Assembly (NCBI RefSeq): GCF_003670295.1
Contig: NZ_QXJG01000006.1
Span: forward strand, 17,879-81,878
Direction of reading: 5' to 3'
Length of the DNA: 64,000 bases
Source of the DNA: Helicobacter burdigaliensis
Lineage (GTDB): Bacteria > Campylobacterota > Campylobacteria > Campylobacterales > Helicobacteraceae
Below are positions 54,820 through 63,456 of the stretch, piece by piece; the first letter of the stretch is position 1; each line of letters opens with the position of its first letter. Position numbers and translations under genes: made by a program. A model generated the notes under the pieces. It saw only the letters and a list, made by a program, of their open reading frames with translations, did no database searches and was not told the DNA's origin.

Positions 54820-55430
54820 TGATAAACTATAAAAAAATTTATGAAGATAAAGCGCCTCTTAATAATACAGAACGCTTTGTAAGATTTTGGAATAGAGCTT
54901 TAAAGGGTGAATTGTTTGTGGGGCTTTGGCTTGTGTTTAAAGAGATGTGTAAAGCACAAATCCATACCGTAAAATATCCTTTAGAAAAACTTCCTTTAAG
55001 TCCAAGATATAGGGCAGTGCATGAGTTAAAACGCTTATTAGAAAGCGGGAATGAACGATGCATTGGTTGTGGGCTTTGTGAGAAAATTTGTGTATCAAAT
55101 TGTATTAGAATGGAAACTCTTTATGGAGAGGATAAACGCAAGAAGGTTGTAGAATATAGCATTAATTTTGGGCGTTGCATTTATTGTGGATTGTGTGCTG
55201 AAGTGTGTCCTGAACTTGCTATTGTGCATGGAAAAAGATATGAGAATGCAAGCGAGCAGAGGGCTTCTTTTGCGCTTAAATCTGATATGCTAACTCCTAT
55301 TGATAGAGTTTTGCAAAGAGAAGATGAAGAGTTTAATGGAGTGGGCTGTGTAAGCGAAGATGCAGATAGTAAGATTAAAGCTACTCCTTTAAAATATTTA
55401 GAAGAAAAAAAGGAGGAAGAAAATGCTTGA
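54819..55430 (+). CDS. nuoI: Complex I subunit NuoI
   Basis: The start at 54819 (TAATG with nuoH) gives 203 residues; a 25-codon upstream extension is rejected. Two 4Fe-4S motifs carry clusters N6a/N6b: CIGCGLCEKICVSNC and CIYCGLCAEVCPE. It passes electrons to N2 in NuoB. The C-terminal tail is acidic. Overlaps nuoJ by 8 bases. Confidence 0.95.
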   Translation: MINYKKIYEDKAPLNNTERFVRFWNRALKGELFVGLWLVFKEMCKAQIHTVKYPLEKLPLSPRYRAVHELKRLLESGNERCIGCGLCEKICVSNCIRMETLYGEDKRKKVVEYSINFGRCIYCGLCAEVCPELAIVHGKRYENASEQRASFALKSDMLTPIDRVLQREDEEFNGVGCVSEDADSKIKATPLKYLEEKKEEENA

Positions 55431-55971
55431 AACAATCGCATTTTATACTTTTAGTGCCTTAAGTCTTAGTATGTTTTTAGTAGTGGTTACTACAAATAAT
55501 ATCCTCTATGCCTTAAGCTCTCTAGCAGCGGGTTTGATTTTTATTTCTGCATTTTTCTTTTTATTAAATGCGGAATTTTTAGGAGTGGCACAGATTATTA
55601 TTTACACAGGAGCAGTTGTGGCTTTATATGCTTTTGCTATGATGCTTTTTGATACGCAAAAATTAGAATCCCAAAGCGTTAAAAATCCTAAACTTGTATT
55701 TTTGCTAAGTGGCGGGATTGCCCTTTTGCTTTTAGTGATTTTTTTAGCTCCTGTTGCAAGTTTAAATATGCAAGATTTACAAGTGGCTTCTAAAGTAATG
55801 GAGGGTGTTGGCAATGTAGAACAAATAGGCTATGTGATTTTTGTGAAATTCTTAATTCCTTTTGAAATTGCTGCTATTATGTTGCTTGTGGCTATGATTG
55901 CTGGGATTGTTCTAGCAGGTAAGGAAATGAAACATTCCTTAACAGAAGAAGAGCAAGGAGAAAAGATATGA
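55423..55971 (+). CDS. nuoJ: Complex I subunit NuoJ
   Basis: Membrane subunit of 182 residues with five segments; conserved AQIIIYTGAVVALYAFAMML block. Its third helix is part of the E-channel in known complex I structures. Overlaps nuoI by 8 bases and nuoK by 4 (ATGA). Confidence 0.93.
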   Translation: MLETIAFYTFSALSLSMFLVVVTTNNILYALSSLAAGLIFISAFFFLLNAEFLGVAQIIIYTGAVVALYAFAMMLFDTQKLESQSVKNPKLVFLLSGGIALLLLVIFLAPVASLNMQDLQVASKVMEGVGNVEQIGYVIFVKFLIPFEIAAIMLLVAMIAGIVLAGKEMKHSLTEEEQGEKI

Positions 55972-56270
55972 TTGGATTATATCATTATTTAATTTTATCA
56001 GGTTTAATGTTTGTAATTGGGCTTTATGGAATGCTAAGGCGTAAAAATCTTCTTATGCTTTTCTTCTCTACGGAGATTTTGCTAAATTCTGTAAATGTTG
56101 GTTTAGTGGCTGTAGGCAATTATTGGAATGACTTAGGGGGGCAAATCTTTGCTCTTTTTATCTTAGCAGTAGCAGCAAGCGAAGTAGCAGTGGGTGTAGG
56201 ACTTTTGATTGCTTGGTATAAAAAACATCATAGTCTAAATTTAGATGACTTACAGATTATGAAAGGCTAG
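55968..56270 (+). CDS. nuoK: Complex I subunit NuoK
   Basis: Small membrane subunit, 100 residues and three segments. The conserved Glu of helix 2 is in LFFSTEILLNSVNVGLVA and a second is in AVAASEVAVGVGLL, the two E-channel glutamates. Overlaps nuoJ by 4 bases. Confidence 0.94.
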   Translation: MIGLYHYLILSGLMFVIGLYGMLRRKNLLMLFFSTEILLNSVNVGLVAVGNYWNDLGGQIFALFILAVAASEVAVGVGLLIAWYKKHHSLNLDDLQIMKG

Positions 56271-56272
56271 TG

Positions 56273-58111
56273 ATGGAAACGATAATTTATTTAGCACTTT
56301 TTGCACCTTTGGTGGGGAGTTTGTTTGGGATTCCTTTTGCAAGTAAGCGTAAGTTTCAGTTTGTGGGGGTTTTTGCCTCATTAATGCTATGTGTTTCTTT
56401 TGTGGCTTCACTTTTGCTTTTAGTGAATGTTTATCAAGGAGGTGCATTAAGTGTAACGCTAATGGATTGGATTAGTGTTGGCTCTTTATATATCCCTTTT
56501 GGTTTTTTGGTAGATAGTGTAAGTGCCATTATGATGGTAGTGGTTACTTTAGTGTCTCTTTGTGTGCATATTTATGCTATTGGCTATATGAGCCATGATA
56601 AAAGTTTTAATAGATTTTTTGTTTATTTAAGTGCTTTTGTTTTTTCAATGCTTATTTTAGTGATGAGCGATAATTTTGCTGGATTGTTTATAGGTTGGGA
56701 AGGTGTTGGGCTTTGTTCTTGGATGTTGATTGGATTTTGGTATGATAGAGATAGTGCCTCATTTGCTGCAAATGAAGCTTTTATAGTTAATCGCATAGCA
56801 GATCTTGGAATGTTGCTTGGAATCTTTTTAATCTATTGGACTTTTGGAAGCTTGCAATATGGGGAGGTTTTAACAAAAGTTTATGAAGCACCCAAAGGTT
56901 TATTAATCGCCATTGGAGTATTGCTTTTTGTGGGAGCTATGGGTAAAAGTGCACAATTCCCTTTGCATACGTGGTTGGCAGATGCGATGGAGGGTCCCAC
57001 ACCTGTATCGGCATTAATCCACGCTGCTACTATGGTAACTGCTGGGGTTTATTTGGTGATTAGAGCAAATCCTCTTTATTCTTTAATCCCTGAAGTAGGC
57101 TTTGCTATTGTAAGTCTAGGTGCATTTGTAGCAGTATTTGCTGCAAGTATGGCTTTAGTCAATAGAGATTTAAAGCGTATCATTGCTTATTCTACTCTCT
57201 CACAGCTTGGTTATATGTTTGTGGCTGCTGGGCTAGAGGCTTATTGGATAGCACTTTTTCATCTTGCAATCCATGCTTTCTTTAAGTCTTTGTTGTTTTT
57301 AGGGGCTGGAAATGTAATGCATGCTATGAATGATAAGCTTGATATTTCTAAAATGGGTGGGCTTTATAAAAGCATGAAATGGACTGCGATTTTAATGATT
57401 TTAGCTTCTATTGCACTTGCTGGTATTTATCCTTTTTCAGGTTTTTTCTCGAAAGATAAGATTTTAGAAGTGGCATATAATAGTGGAGCATATATTTTAT
57501 GGGGCATGTTGCTTTTAGGAGCATTTTTGACAGCATTTTATAGCTTTAGGCTGATTATGCTTGTATTTTTTGGAGAAAGAAAGCATGAAGAACACCCCCA
57601 TGAAGCCTATTCTTTTATGATTTATGCAATGCTTCCTCTTGGGGTTTTAGCGGTATTTGGAGGATTTTTAGAGCCTATTTTTCATCATTTTGTTATGCAG
57701 ACTTTACCCCAATATGAAGCAAAAATAGCCAAAAATGTGCTTTATGCTTTAATAGCAATTACGCTAATTGTCGCATTAAGTGGGATTTTGTTTGCTATTT
57801 TTAAATACAAAAAGGGAGGCTTCTCTAGCAAATGGGAAAACACCTTTATTTATAAACTTTTATTTAATCAATATTATATTCCCCTTTTATACGATAAGCT
57901 TTTTATTCAAAGCTATAAAAGATTATCTAAATTTGCTTGGTTAAAGATTGATAAGAAAGTGATTGATGCAATTGTTGATGGTATTGCTAAAATGTGTGAG
58001 GGAAGTGGAGAAAGATTACGCGTTGTGCAAAGTGGGAATCTTTCTAGTATGCTTTGGATTATGGCTTTTGGATTATTCCTTTTATTATTGTTTGCAGTGT
58101 TTTGGAGATAG
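56273..58111 (+). CDS. nuoL: Complex I antiporter-like subunit NuoL
   Basis: Distal proton-pumping subunit with the long lateral helix. The ATG at 56273 (GAAAGG upstream) gives 612 residues; a GTG at 56270 is also possible. Conserved segments are GWEGVGLCSWMLIGFWY (key Glu), QFPLHTWLADAMEGPTPVSA and LIHAATMVTAGVY. The C-terminal ends in a helix typical of NuoL. A 3-base gap leads to nuoM. Confidence 0.94.
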   Translation: METIIYLALFAPLVGSLFGIPFASKRKFQFVGVFASLMLCVSFVASLLLLVNVYQGGALSVTLMDWISVGSLYIPFGFLVDSVSAIMMVVVTLVSLCVHIYAIGYMSHDKSFNRFFVYLSAFVFSMLILVMSDNFAGLFIGWEGVGLCSWMLIGFWYDRDSASFAANEAFIVNRIADLGMLLGIFLIYWTFGSLQYGEVLTKVYEAPKGLLIAIGVLLFVGAMGKSAQFPLHTWLADAMEGPTPVSALIHAATMVTAGVYLVIRANPLYSLIPEVGFAIVSLGAFVAVFAASMALVNRDLKRIIAYSTLSQLGYMFVAAGLEAYWIALFHLAIHAFFKSLLFLGAGNVMHAMNDKLDISKMGGLYKSMKWTAILMILASIALAGIYPFSGFFSKDKILEVAYNSGAYILWGMLLLGAFLTAFYSFRLIMLVFFGERKHEEHPHEAYSFMIYAMLPLGVLAVFGGFLEPIFHHFVMQTLPQYEAKIAKNVLYALIAITLIVALSGILFAIFKYKKGGFSSKWENTFIYKLLFNQYYIPLLYDKLFIQSYKRLSKFAWLKIDKKVIDAIVDGIAKMCEGSGERLRVVQSGNLSSMLWIMAFGLFLLLLFAVFWR

Positions 58112-58114
58112 CTT

Positions 58115-59647
58115 ATGAATTTATTGAATTTAATTATATTTTTTCCTTTCTTAGCTGCTATTTTGGGCTTGATGATTAAAGAGAATCTTAAAGCTTATGC
58201 GGTTGTGGTTGCATTTTTAGAGTTTGTTTTTACTTTATTTTTATGGCAAGGATATTCTTTAGAAGAGGGTGGTTTTCAGTTTATTACACAAATCCCTATA
58301 GCCTTTAATGAAATTAGTTATCTAGTAGGGATTGATGGAGTCTCATTGTTTTTAGTTTTATTAAGCTCTTTTATTATGTTAATAGGCTTTATCTATCTTA
58401 ATGAAACAAAAGATACCAAAAAACTTATTATCTCCTTACTTTTTTTAGAAGGGATTATGATAGGCGTATTTTGTGCGCTTGATATGATTTTGTTTTATAT
58501 CTTTTGGGAGCTAAGCTTAGTGCCTATGCTCTATATCATCGGTGCATGGGGTAGTGGAAGTAGAATCTATGCGGCGGTTAAATTTTTCTTATATACATTT
58601 TTAGGTTCTATTATTATGCTTGTTGGAATTTTGTATTGTGCGTATTTTTATGCAGAAACAACAGGTGTTTGGAGTTTCTCGCTTTTAGATTGGTATAGTA
58701 TAGAAGCAATGCCAAAAAATATTCAAATGTGGCTTTTTATGGCGTTTTTCTGTGGATTAGCAGTGAAAGTTCCACTTTTTCCATTCCATACTTGGTTGCC
58801 TTATGCACATGGACAAGCTCCGACAATTGGTTCTATTATCCTAGCTGCAGTGTTGCTTAAAATGGGGACTTATGGATTTTTAAGATTCTCCATTCCGCTT
58901 TTTCCAGATGCTTCTGTGGCATTTGTGTATCCTATTGCTATTTTGTCTTTAATTATGATTATTTATGGGGCGATTGTGGCTTTTGGACAAGAAGATATTA
59001 AACAAGTGATTGCATATAGCTCTATTTCACATATGGGTGTGATTATGATAGGGCTTTTTTCTTTTGTTAGCGAGGGTATGAGTGGGGCTGTATTTTTTAT
59101 GCTAAGCCATGGAATTATTAGTGGGGCTTTGTTTATGATGGTGGGTATGATTTATGAGCGTCGTCATACTAAGTTGCTTAGTGAATTTGGTGGGATTGCT
59201 AAAGTTATGCCAAACTATGCGGCTATTTTTGGCTTTATGATGATGGCTTCTATTGGACTTCCTTTAACAATGGGATTTGTTGGGGAGTTTTTATCTTTGC
59301 TTGGTTTTTTTGCAGTTTCTAAGAGTATGACTTTACTCGCAGGATTAAGCATTATCGTAGGTGCGATTTATATGTTAAACCTTTATCGTAAAATGTTTTT
59401 TGGTAAAGTTAGTAATGAAGCAAATTTGACCTTAAAAGATTTAAGTTCGCGAGAGTGGAGTGTGCTTGTGCCTTTAGTGGTGATTGTAGCATGGCTTGGA
59501 GTGTATCCAAAACCTATATTAACTCCCATAGATAAAGGTGTAAAAGAAGTGATTATGCTTGTAGATTCACGCATTAGTGAAGAATCCACAAAAGAATTTA
59601 TAGAAAAAACCAAAAATAATCTTGAAGAAATGTGGGGGGCAAATTAA
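58115..59647 (+). CDS. nuoM: Complex I antiporter-like subunit NuoM
   Basis: Second pump subunit, 510 residues and 14 segments, with FWELSLVPMLYIIGAWG (pump Glu), VPLFPFHTWLPYAHGQAPT, SYSSISHMGVIMIG-type segments and KMGTYGFLRF. The stop codon shares its last base with the nuoN start (TAATG). Confidence 0.94.
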   Translation: MNLLNLIIFFPFLAAILGLMIKENLKAYAVVVAFLEFVFTLFLWQGYSLEEGGFQFITQIPIAFNEISYLVGIDGVSLFLVLLSSFIMLIGFIYLNETKDTKKLIISLLFLEGIMIGVFCALDMILFYIFWELSLVPMLYIIGAWGSGSRIYAAVKFFLYTFLGSIIMLVGILYCAYFYAETTGVWSFSLLDWYSIEAMPKNIQMWLFMAFFCGLAVKVPLFPFHTWLPYAHGQAPTIGSIILAAVLLKMGTYGFLRFSIPLFPDASVAFVYPIAILSLIMIIYGAIVAFGQEDIKQVIAYSSISHMGVIMIGLFSFVSEGMSGAVFFMLSHGIISGALFMMVGMIYERRHTKLLSEFGGIAKVMPNYAAIFGFMMMASIGLPLTMGFVGEFLSLLGFFAVSKSMTLLAGLSIIVGAIYMLNLYRKMFFGKVSNEANLTLKDLSSREWSVLVPLVVIVAWLGVYPKPILTPIDKGVKEVIMLVDSRISEESTKEFIEKTKNNLEEMWGAN

Positions 59648-61128
59648 TGTTAGCAACACCAACTTTTTCATTAGCAGAATTAAATTTTGTAAGTATAGTG
59701 CCTATGCTTATTTTGCTTGTGGGTGCACTAATAGAACTCATAGTGGGAATGTGCCTAAAAAACACAAACAAACAGCTTTATGTGGTGCTTTCTTTGATAT
59801 TTTTAGGATTGTCTTTGGGTTCTTTGATGTTTGTAGATGGGGTGAGTGGCGTTAGTGCATTTTATGGAATGATAGTGATTGATTCTTTTGCATTTTTAGG
59901 ATTGGTGATTATTTTGCTTGCTGCTTTATTGTTTTTGCCTCTTACGCTTACTTCTAAAAAATTCCATGATTTTTCTTATTATGAATTTTATGCTCTCTTT
60001 TTATTTATGTGTGCTGGATTTGCCTTTATGGTTTCAAGCACACATTTAATTGTGATTTTCTTAGGTTTAGAAACAGCTTCTTTGGCACTCTATACGCTAA
60101 TTGCAATGCATAATCGCAGGACTTCTTTTGAATCTTCTATTAAGTATTTTGTAATGGGAGCTTTAAGCGCGGCTGCTTTTGCATTTGGTGCGATGTTACT
60201 TTATCTGGCAACTGGGCATTTAGAAATTGGTGCAATTTGGGAAGTTTTAGAGCTACAAGAGAGTGGAAAAAATCAAATTTTACTTTTTGCCTCTATGGCA
60301 TTTTTTATAACTTCTTTAGGGTTTAAGCTATCGTTAGTGCCTTTTCATACTTGGACGCCCGATGTATATGAGGGTTCTAATGCCTTTTTAGCAGGATTTA
60401 TGTCTATCGTGCCTAAAATTGCTGGTTTTGTGGTGGCGCTTAGAATCTTAAGTCTCTTTTTGCCAAATGAGGGTGTGCAATATCTTTTTTATGCACTTGT
60501 AGTTATTACAATCACTTATCCAAATTTAGTAGCCTTAGTGCAAAGCGATGTAAAAAGAATGCTTGCATATAGCTCTATTTCTCATGCGGGTTTTGTTTTT
60601 AGTGCTATTTTAATAGGTGAGGGAGCTTATATGGCTCTTTTTATGTATTGGTTTTTGTTTTTGTTTGCAAATCTTGGTGCATTTTCTATGCTATGGGTAT
60701 CACGCACAAAAGAGCAGATGTGGGATAAACGCTACGACCACCCTTATGAAAAATTTTCAGGACTCATTAAAACTTCGCCTATTATTGCTGTGATTATGGG
60801 GATTTTTATGCTTTCTTTAGCGGGGATTCCGCCTTTTTCGGTATTTTTTGGGAAGCTAGAGATTATGCGTGTTGCTATTTCTAATGGTTATATTTTCCTA
60901 GCTTGTATAATGGCTATAAATAGTGCTATTGCGGCATATTATTATTTAAAATTAATTGTATATATGTTTTTAAAAGAACCTCTTGTAGAAAATGGAGAGC
61001 TTTATACGCAAAATGCTACATTGCCTTTAAAGATCATTATGGCGATTGCTGCGATATTGTCTAGTTTTGCGATTTTTTATTTGGATACTTTGATATTAAT
61101 TATTGGATCAGTATTTTATTATTTGTAG
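59647..61128 (+). CDS. nuoN: Complex I antiporter-like subunit NuoN
   Basis: Last gene of the operon. The ATG at 59647 overlaps nuoM by one base and gives 493 residues with 13-14 membrane segments. Conserved: LGLETASLALYTLIA (pump Glu), KLSLVPFHTWTPDVYEG and AYSSISHAGF. It ends 245 bases before rho. Confidence 0.93.
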   Translation: MLATPTFSLAELNFVSIVPMLILLVGALIELIVGMCLKNTNKQLYVVLSLIFLGLSLGSLMFVDGVSGVSAFYGMIVIDSFAFLGLVIILLAALLFLPLTLTSKKFHDFSYYEFYALFLFMCAGFAFMVSSTHLIVIFLGLETASLALYTLIAMHNRRTSFESSIKYFVMGALSAAAFAFGAMLLYLATGHLEIGAIWEVLELQESGKNQILLFASMAFFITSLGFKLSLVPFHTWTPDVYEGSNAFLAGFMSIVPKIAGFVVALRILSLFLPNEGVQYLFYALVVITITYPNLVALVQSDVKRMLAYSSISHAGFVFSAILIGEGAYMALFMYWFLFLFANLGAFSMLWVSRTKEQMWDKRYDHPYEKFSGLIKTSPIIAVIMGIFMLSLAGIPPFSVFFGKLEIMRVAISNGYIFLACIMAINSAIAAYYYLKLIVYMFLKEPLVENGELYTQNATLPLKIIMAIAAILSSFAIFYLDTLILIIGSVFYYL

Positions 61129-61144
61129 TTTCAGATAATTAAAT

Positions 61145-61170
61145 TTAAGGCTACTTTTTGGGGGCCTTAA
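61145..61170 (+). terminator. Probable terminator of the nuo operon
   Basis: TTAAGGC at 61145-61151 pairs with GCCTTAA at 61164-61170. The T-rich DNA GGGGTTTT follows, so this is a modest intrinsic terminator 16 bases after the nuoN stop codon. Confidence 0.5.
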
Positions 61171-61202
61171 GGGGTTTTAAGAAGCTTTTTTGGGAATAAA
61201 AC

Positions 61203-61231
61203 TTGACAAGGGAAATATTTTAGAATAAAAT
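61203..61231 (+). promoter_or_regulatory. Strong sigma-70 type promoter of rho
   Basis: TTGACA (61203-61208), a 17-base spacer and TAAAAT (61226-61231). It is the only promoter in the window with a full consensus -35, and it lies about 140 bases before the rho ATG, leaving a leader of roughly 130 bases. Confidence 0.75.
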
Positions 61232-61280
61232 TACACCATTACTTTTTCAAACTGCAAAATTTTAAGAAACTGCTAGGAAG

Positions 61281-61298
61281 CTTTTGCGAGAGCAAAAG
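61281..61298 (+). promoter_or_regulatory. Hairpin in the rho leader
   Basis: CTTTTGC (61281-61287), GAGA tetraloop, GCAAAAG (61292-61298): a perfect 7-bp stem. No T-run follows, so it is not a simple terminator. It may take part in control of rho expression, which is autoregulated by premature termination in other bacteria. Confidence 0.45.
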
Positions 61299-61373
61299 TG
61301 CCACAAGTTTTACAAATTCATTTTACTTAAATATAATCTTCTTAGGCTTTGCAGAAATCACCAAAGGGATAAG

Positions 61374-62702
61374 ATGGGCGAAAATAAAGAGTATAAAAAA
61401 GACTATAGTAAAACAAGAACGCATACACCCGTAGAGGGGCATACCATTGAAGAGTTGCGATCTTTACCAATTAATAAGCTTGCAGATATTGCTAAATCTT
61501 TAGGGATTGAAAATCCACAGGAATTTTTGCGCCAAGAGCTGATTTTTGAAATTTTAAAAACACAAGTAAGTAAGGGTGGCTTTATACTTTTTACAGGGAT
61601 TTTAGAGATTACACAAGAGGGTTATGGATTTTTGCGTGCGATTGATGAGAATTTTTCGGGAACACAAAATGATGCTTATGTAAGTAATACGCAAATCCGT
61701 CGCTTTGCATTAAGAAATGGGGATATTGTTACAGGACAAGTGCGTTCTCCTAAAGATCAAGAGCGTTATTATGCACTTTTGAAAGTGGAAGCGATTAATT
61801 ATCAATCTCCAGAAGAGATGAAGAATAGACCTCTTTTTGACAATTTAACTCCATTATTCCCAACGGAGCAAATTAAGCTTGAATATAATAGCTTTAAAAT
61901 CACAGGAAGAATGCTAGATTTGTTTTCTCCTATTGGAAAAGGGCAGAGAGCGCTTATCGTAGCTCCTCCAAGGACGGGTAAAACAGAGCTTATGAAAGAG
62001 CTTGCTTATGGGATTACGCATAATCATCCAGAAATTGATTTAATCGTTTTGCTTATTGATGAGCGTCCAGAAGAAGTTACAGATATGGAAAGAAGTGTTA
62101 AAGGTGAGGTTTATAGCTCTACATTTGATATGCCTGCAATCAACCATACGCGTGTAGCAGAACTCGTAGTAGAAAAAGCAAAGAGAATGGTTGAGATGGG
62201 AAAAGATGTTGTGATTTTATTAGATTCTATTACGCGTCTTGCAAGAGCTTACAATACCGCAACTCCAAGTAGTGGTAAAGTGTTAAGTGGTGGTGTAGAT
62301 GCAAATGCGTTGCATAAACCAAAGCGATTCTTTGGAGCTGCAAGAAATATAGAAAAAGGTGGTTCGCTTACTATTATTGCCACAGCTCTTATTGAAACAG
62401 GCTCAAGAATGGATGAAGTAATTTTTGAAGAGTTTAAAGGGACGGGTAATAGTGAGATTGTGTTAGCAAGAAATATCGCAGAGCGTAGAATCTATCCTGC
62501 TATGGATATTCTAAAAAGTGGAACAAGAAAAGAAGAATTATTACTTGGCAATGATAGATTGCAAAAAGTTTGGGTATTGCGTAATGCAATTCATCAAATG
62601 AATAACGAAATAGAAGCTTTAACTTTCCTTTATTCTCAAATGCAAAAATCAAAGGATAATGAAGAGTTTTTAAATATGATGAATGATAGTGCAAAGGATT
62701 AA
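61374..62702 (+). CDS. rho: Transcription termination factor Rho
   Basis: Hexameric RNA-dependent ATPase. The ATG at 61374 (AAAGGG upstream) is chosen; a 30-codon upstream extension within the leader is rejected. The 442-residue product has the N-terminal Rho domain ([18 protein letters not shown]), the cold-shock-like RNA-binding domain (about 75-145) and Walker [23 protein letters not shown] is the Q-loop region. Confidence 0.96.
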   Translation: MGENKEYKKDYSKTRTHTPVEGHTIEELRSLPINKLADIAKSLGIENPQEFLRQELIFEILKTQVSKGGFILFTGILEITQEGYGFLRAIDENFSGTQNDAYVSNTQIRRFALRNGDIVTGQVRSPKDQERYYALLKVEAINYQSPEEMKNRPLFDNLTPLFPTEQIKLEYNSFKITGRMLDLFSPIGKGQRALIVAPPRTGKTELMKELAYGITHNHPEIDLIVLLIDERPEEVTDMERSVKGEVYSSTFDMPAINHTRVAELVVEKAKRMVEMGKDVVILLDSITRLARAYNTATPSSGKVLSGGVDANALHKPKRFFGAARNIEKGGSLTIIATALIETGSRMDEVIFEEFKGTGNSEIVLARNIAERRIYPAMDILKSGTRKEELLLGNDRLQKVWVLRNAIHQMNNEIEALTFLYSQMQKSKDNEEFLNMMNDSAKD

Positions 62703-62703
62703 G

Positions 62704-63456
62704 ATGACTCCAAAGAGGATTGGTGTCTTTGATAGCGGAGTAGGGGGGCTTAGCGTTTTAAAAAATCTACTAGAAACTAAAAAATTTCAAGAAATTATTT
62801 ATTATGGAGATACAGCAAGAGTTCCTTATGGCACAAGGAGCAGAGAAGTTATTGCTAATTGTTCGTTAGAGGCGCTTGGATTTTTTAAAAAATTTGATTT
62901 AGATTTGCTAGTTGTGGCTTGCAACACTGTGAGTGCTTATGGACTAGAAGCCATGCAAAAAAATGCAAATTATCCAGTTGTGGGTGTGATAGAGCCGGGG
63001 GTTTTAGCTTTACAAAATAAGATCTCAAATCCACAAGCCAAAATTTTAATTTTAGGCACAAAAGCTACAATTACAAGCAATCTTTATCAAGAATTGCTAA
63101 ATTACAAGGGGTATAAAAATCTAGAAGCAAAAGCAACAAGCCTTTTTGTGCCACTTGTGGAAGAGGGGGTATTTAGCGGAAAGCTTTTAGGAGAATGTAT
63201 GGATTATTATTTTAAGGATTTACAAAAGCCAGAGGCGATTATTTTAGGTTGCACCCATTTTCCACTTATTAAAGAAGCTATTTCAAACTATTTTAATAAT
63301 GAACCTCTTTTAATACATTCAGGAGAAGCGATTGTGGAGTATTTAGAGAAGTTTTATATTTTGGAAAATGCAAAACAACAAACAAAAATAAGTTTTTTTG
63401 CAAGTGATAGTGTAGAAAAAGTAGAAAAAACTGCGAAATTATGGCTAAAATATTAA
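62704..63456 (+). CDS. murI: Glutamate racemase
   Basis: MurI makes D-glutamate for peptidoglycan. The ATG at 62704 (just after the rho stop) gives 250 residues, a close match to the family. Both catalytic cysteines are present: VVACNTVSAYG (about residue 74) and LGCTHFPLI (about residue 183). The N-terminal FDSGVGGLSVL is conserved. rho-murI order is that of H. pylori, and no promoter of its own is needed. Confidence 0.95.
   Translation: MTPKRIGVFDSGVGGLSVLKNLLETKKFQEIIYYGDTARVPYGTRSREVIANCSLEALGFFKKFDLDLLVVACNTVSAYGLEAMQKNANYPVVGVIEPGVLALQNKISNPQAKILILGTKATITSNLYQELLNYKGYKNLEAKATSLFVPLVEEGVFSGKLLGECMDYYFKDLQKPEAIILGCTHFPLIKEAISNYFNNEPLLIHSGEAIVEYLEKFYILENAKQQTKISFFASDSVEKVEKTAKLWLKY

Noticed and set aside
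61284..61373. 30-codon N-terminal extension of Rho
   Set aside because: It lies within the leader, matches no Rho sequence and overlaps the hairpin.
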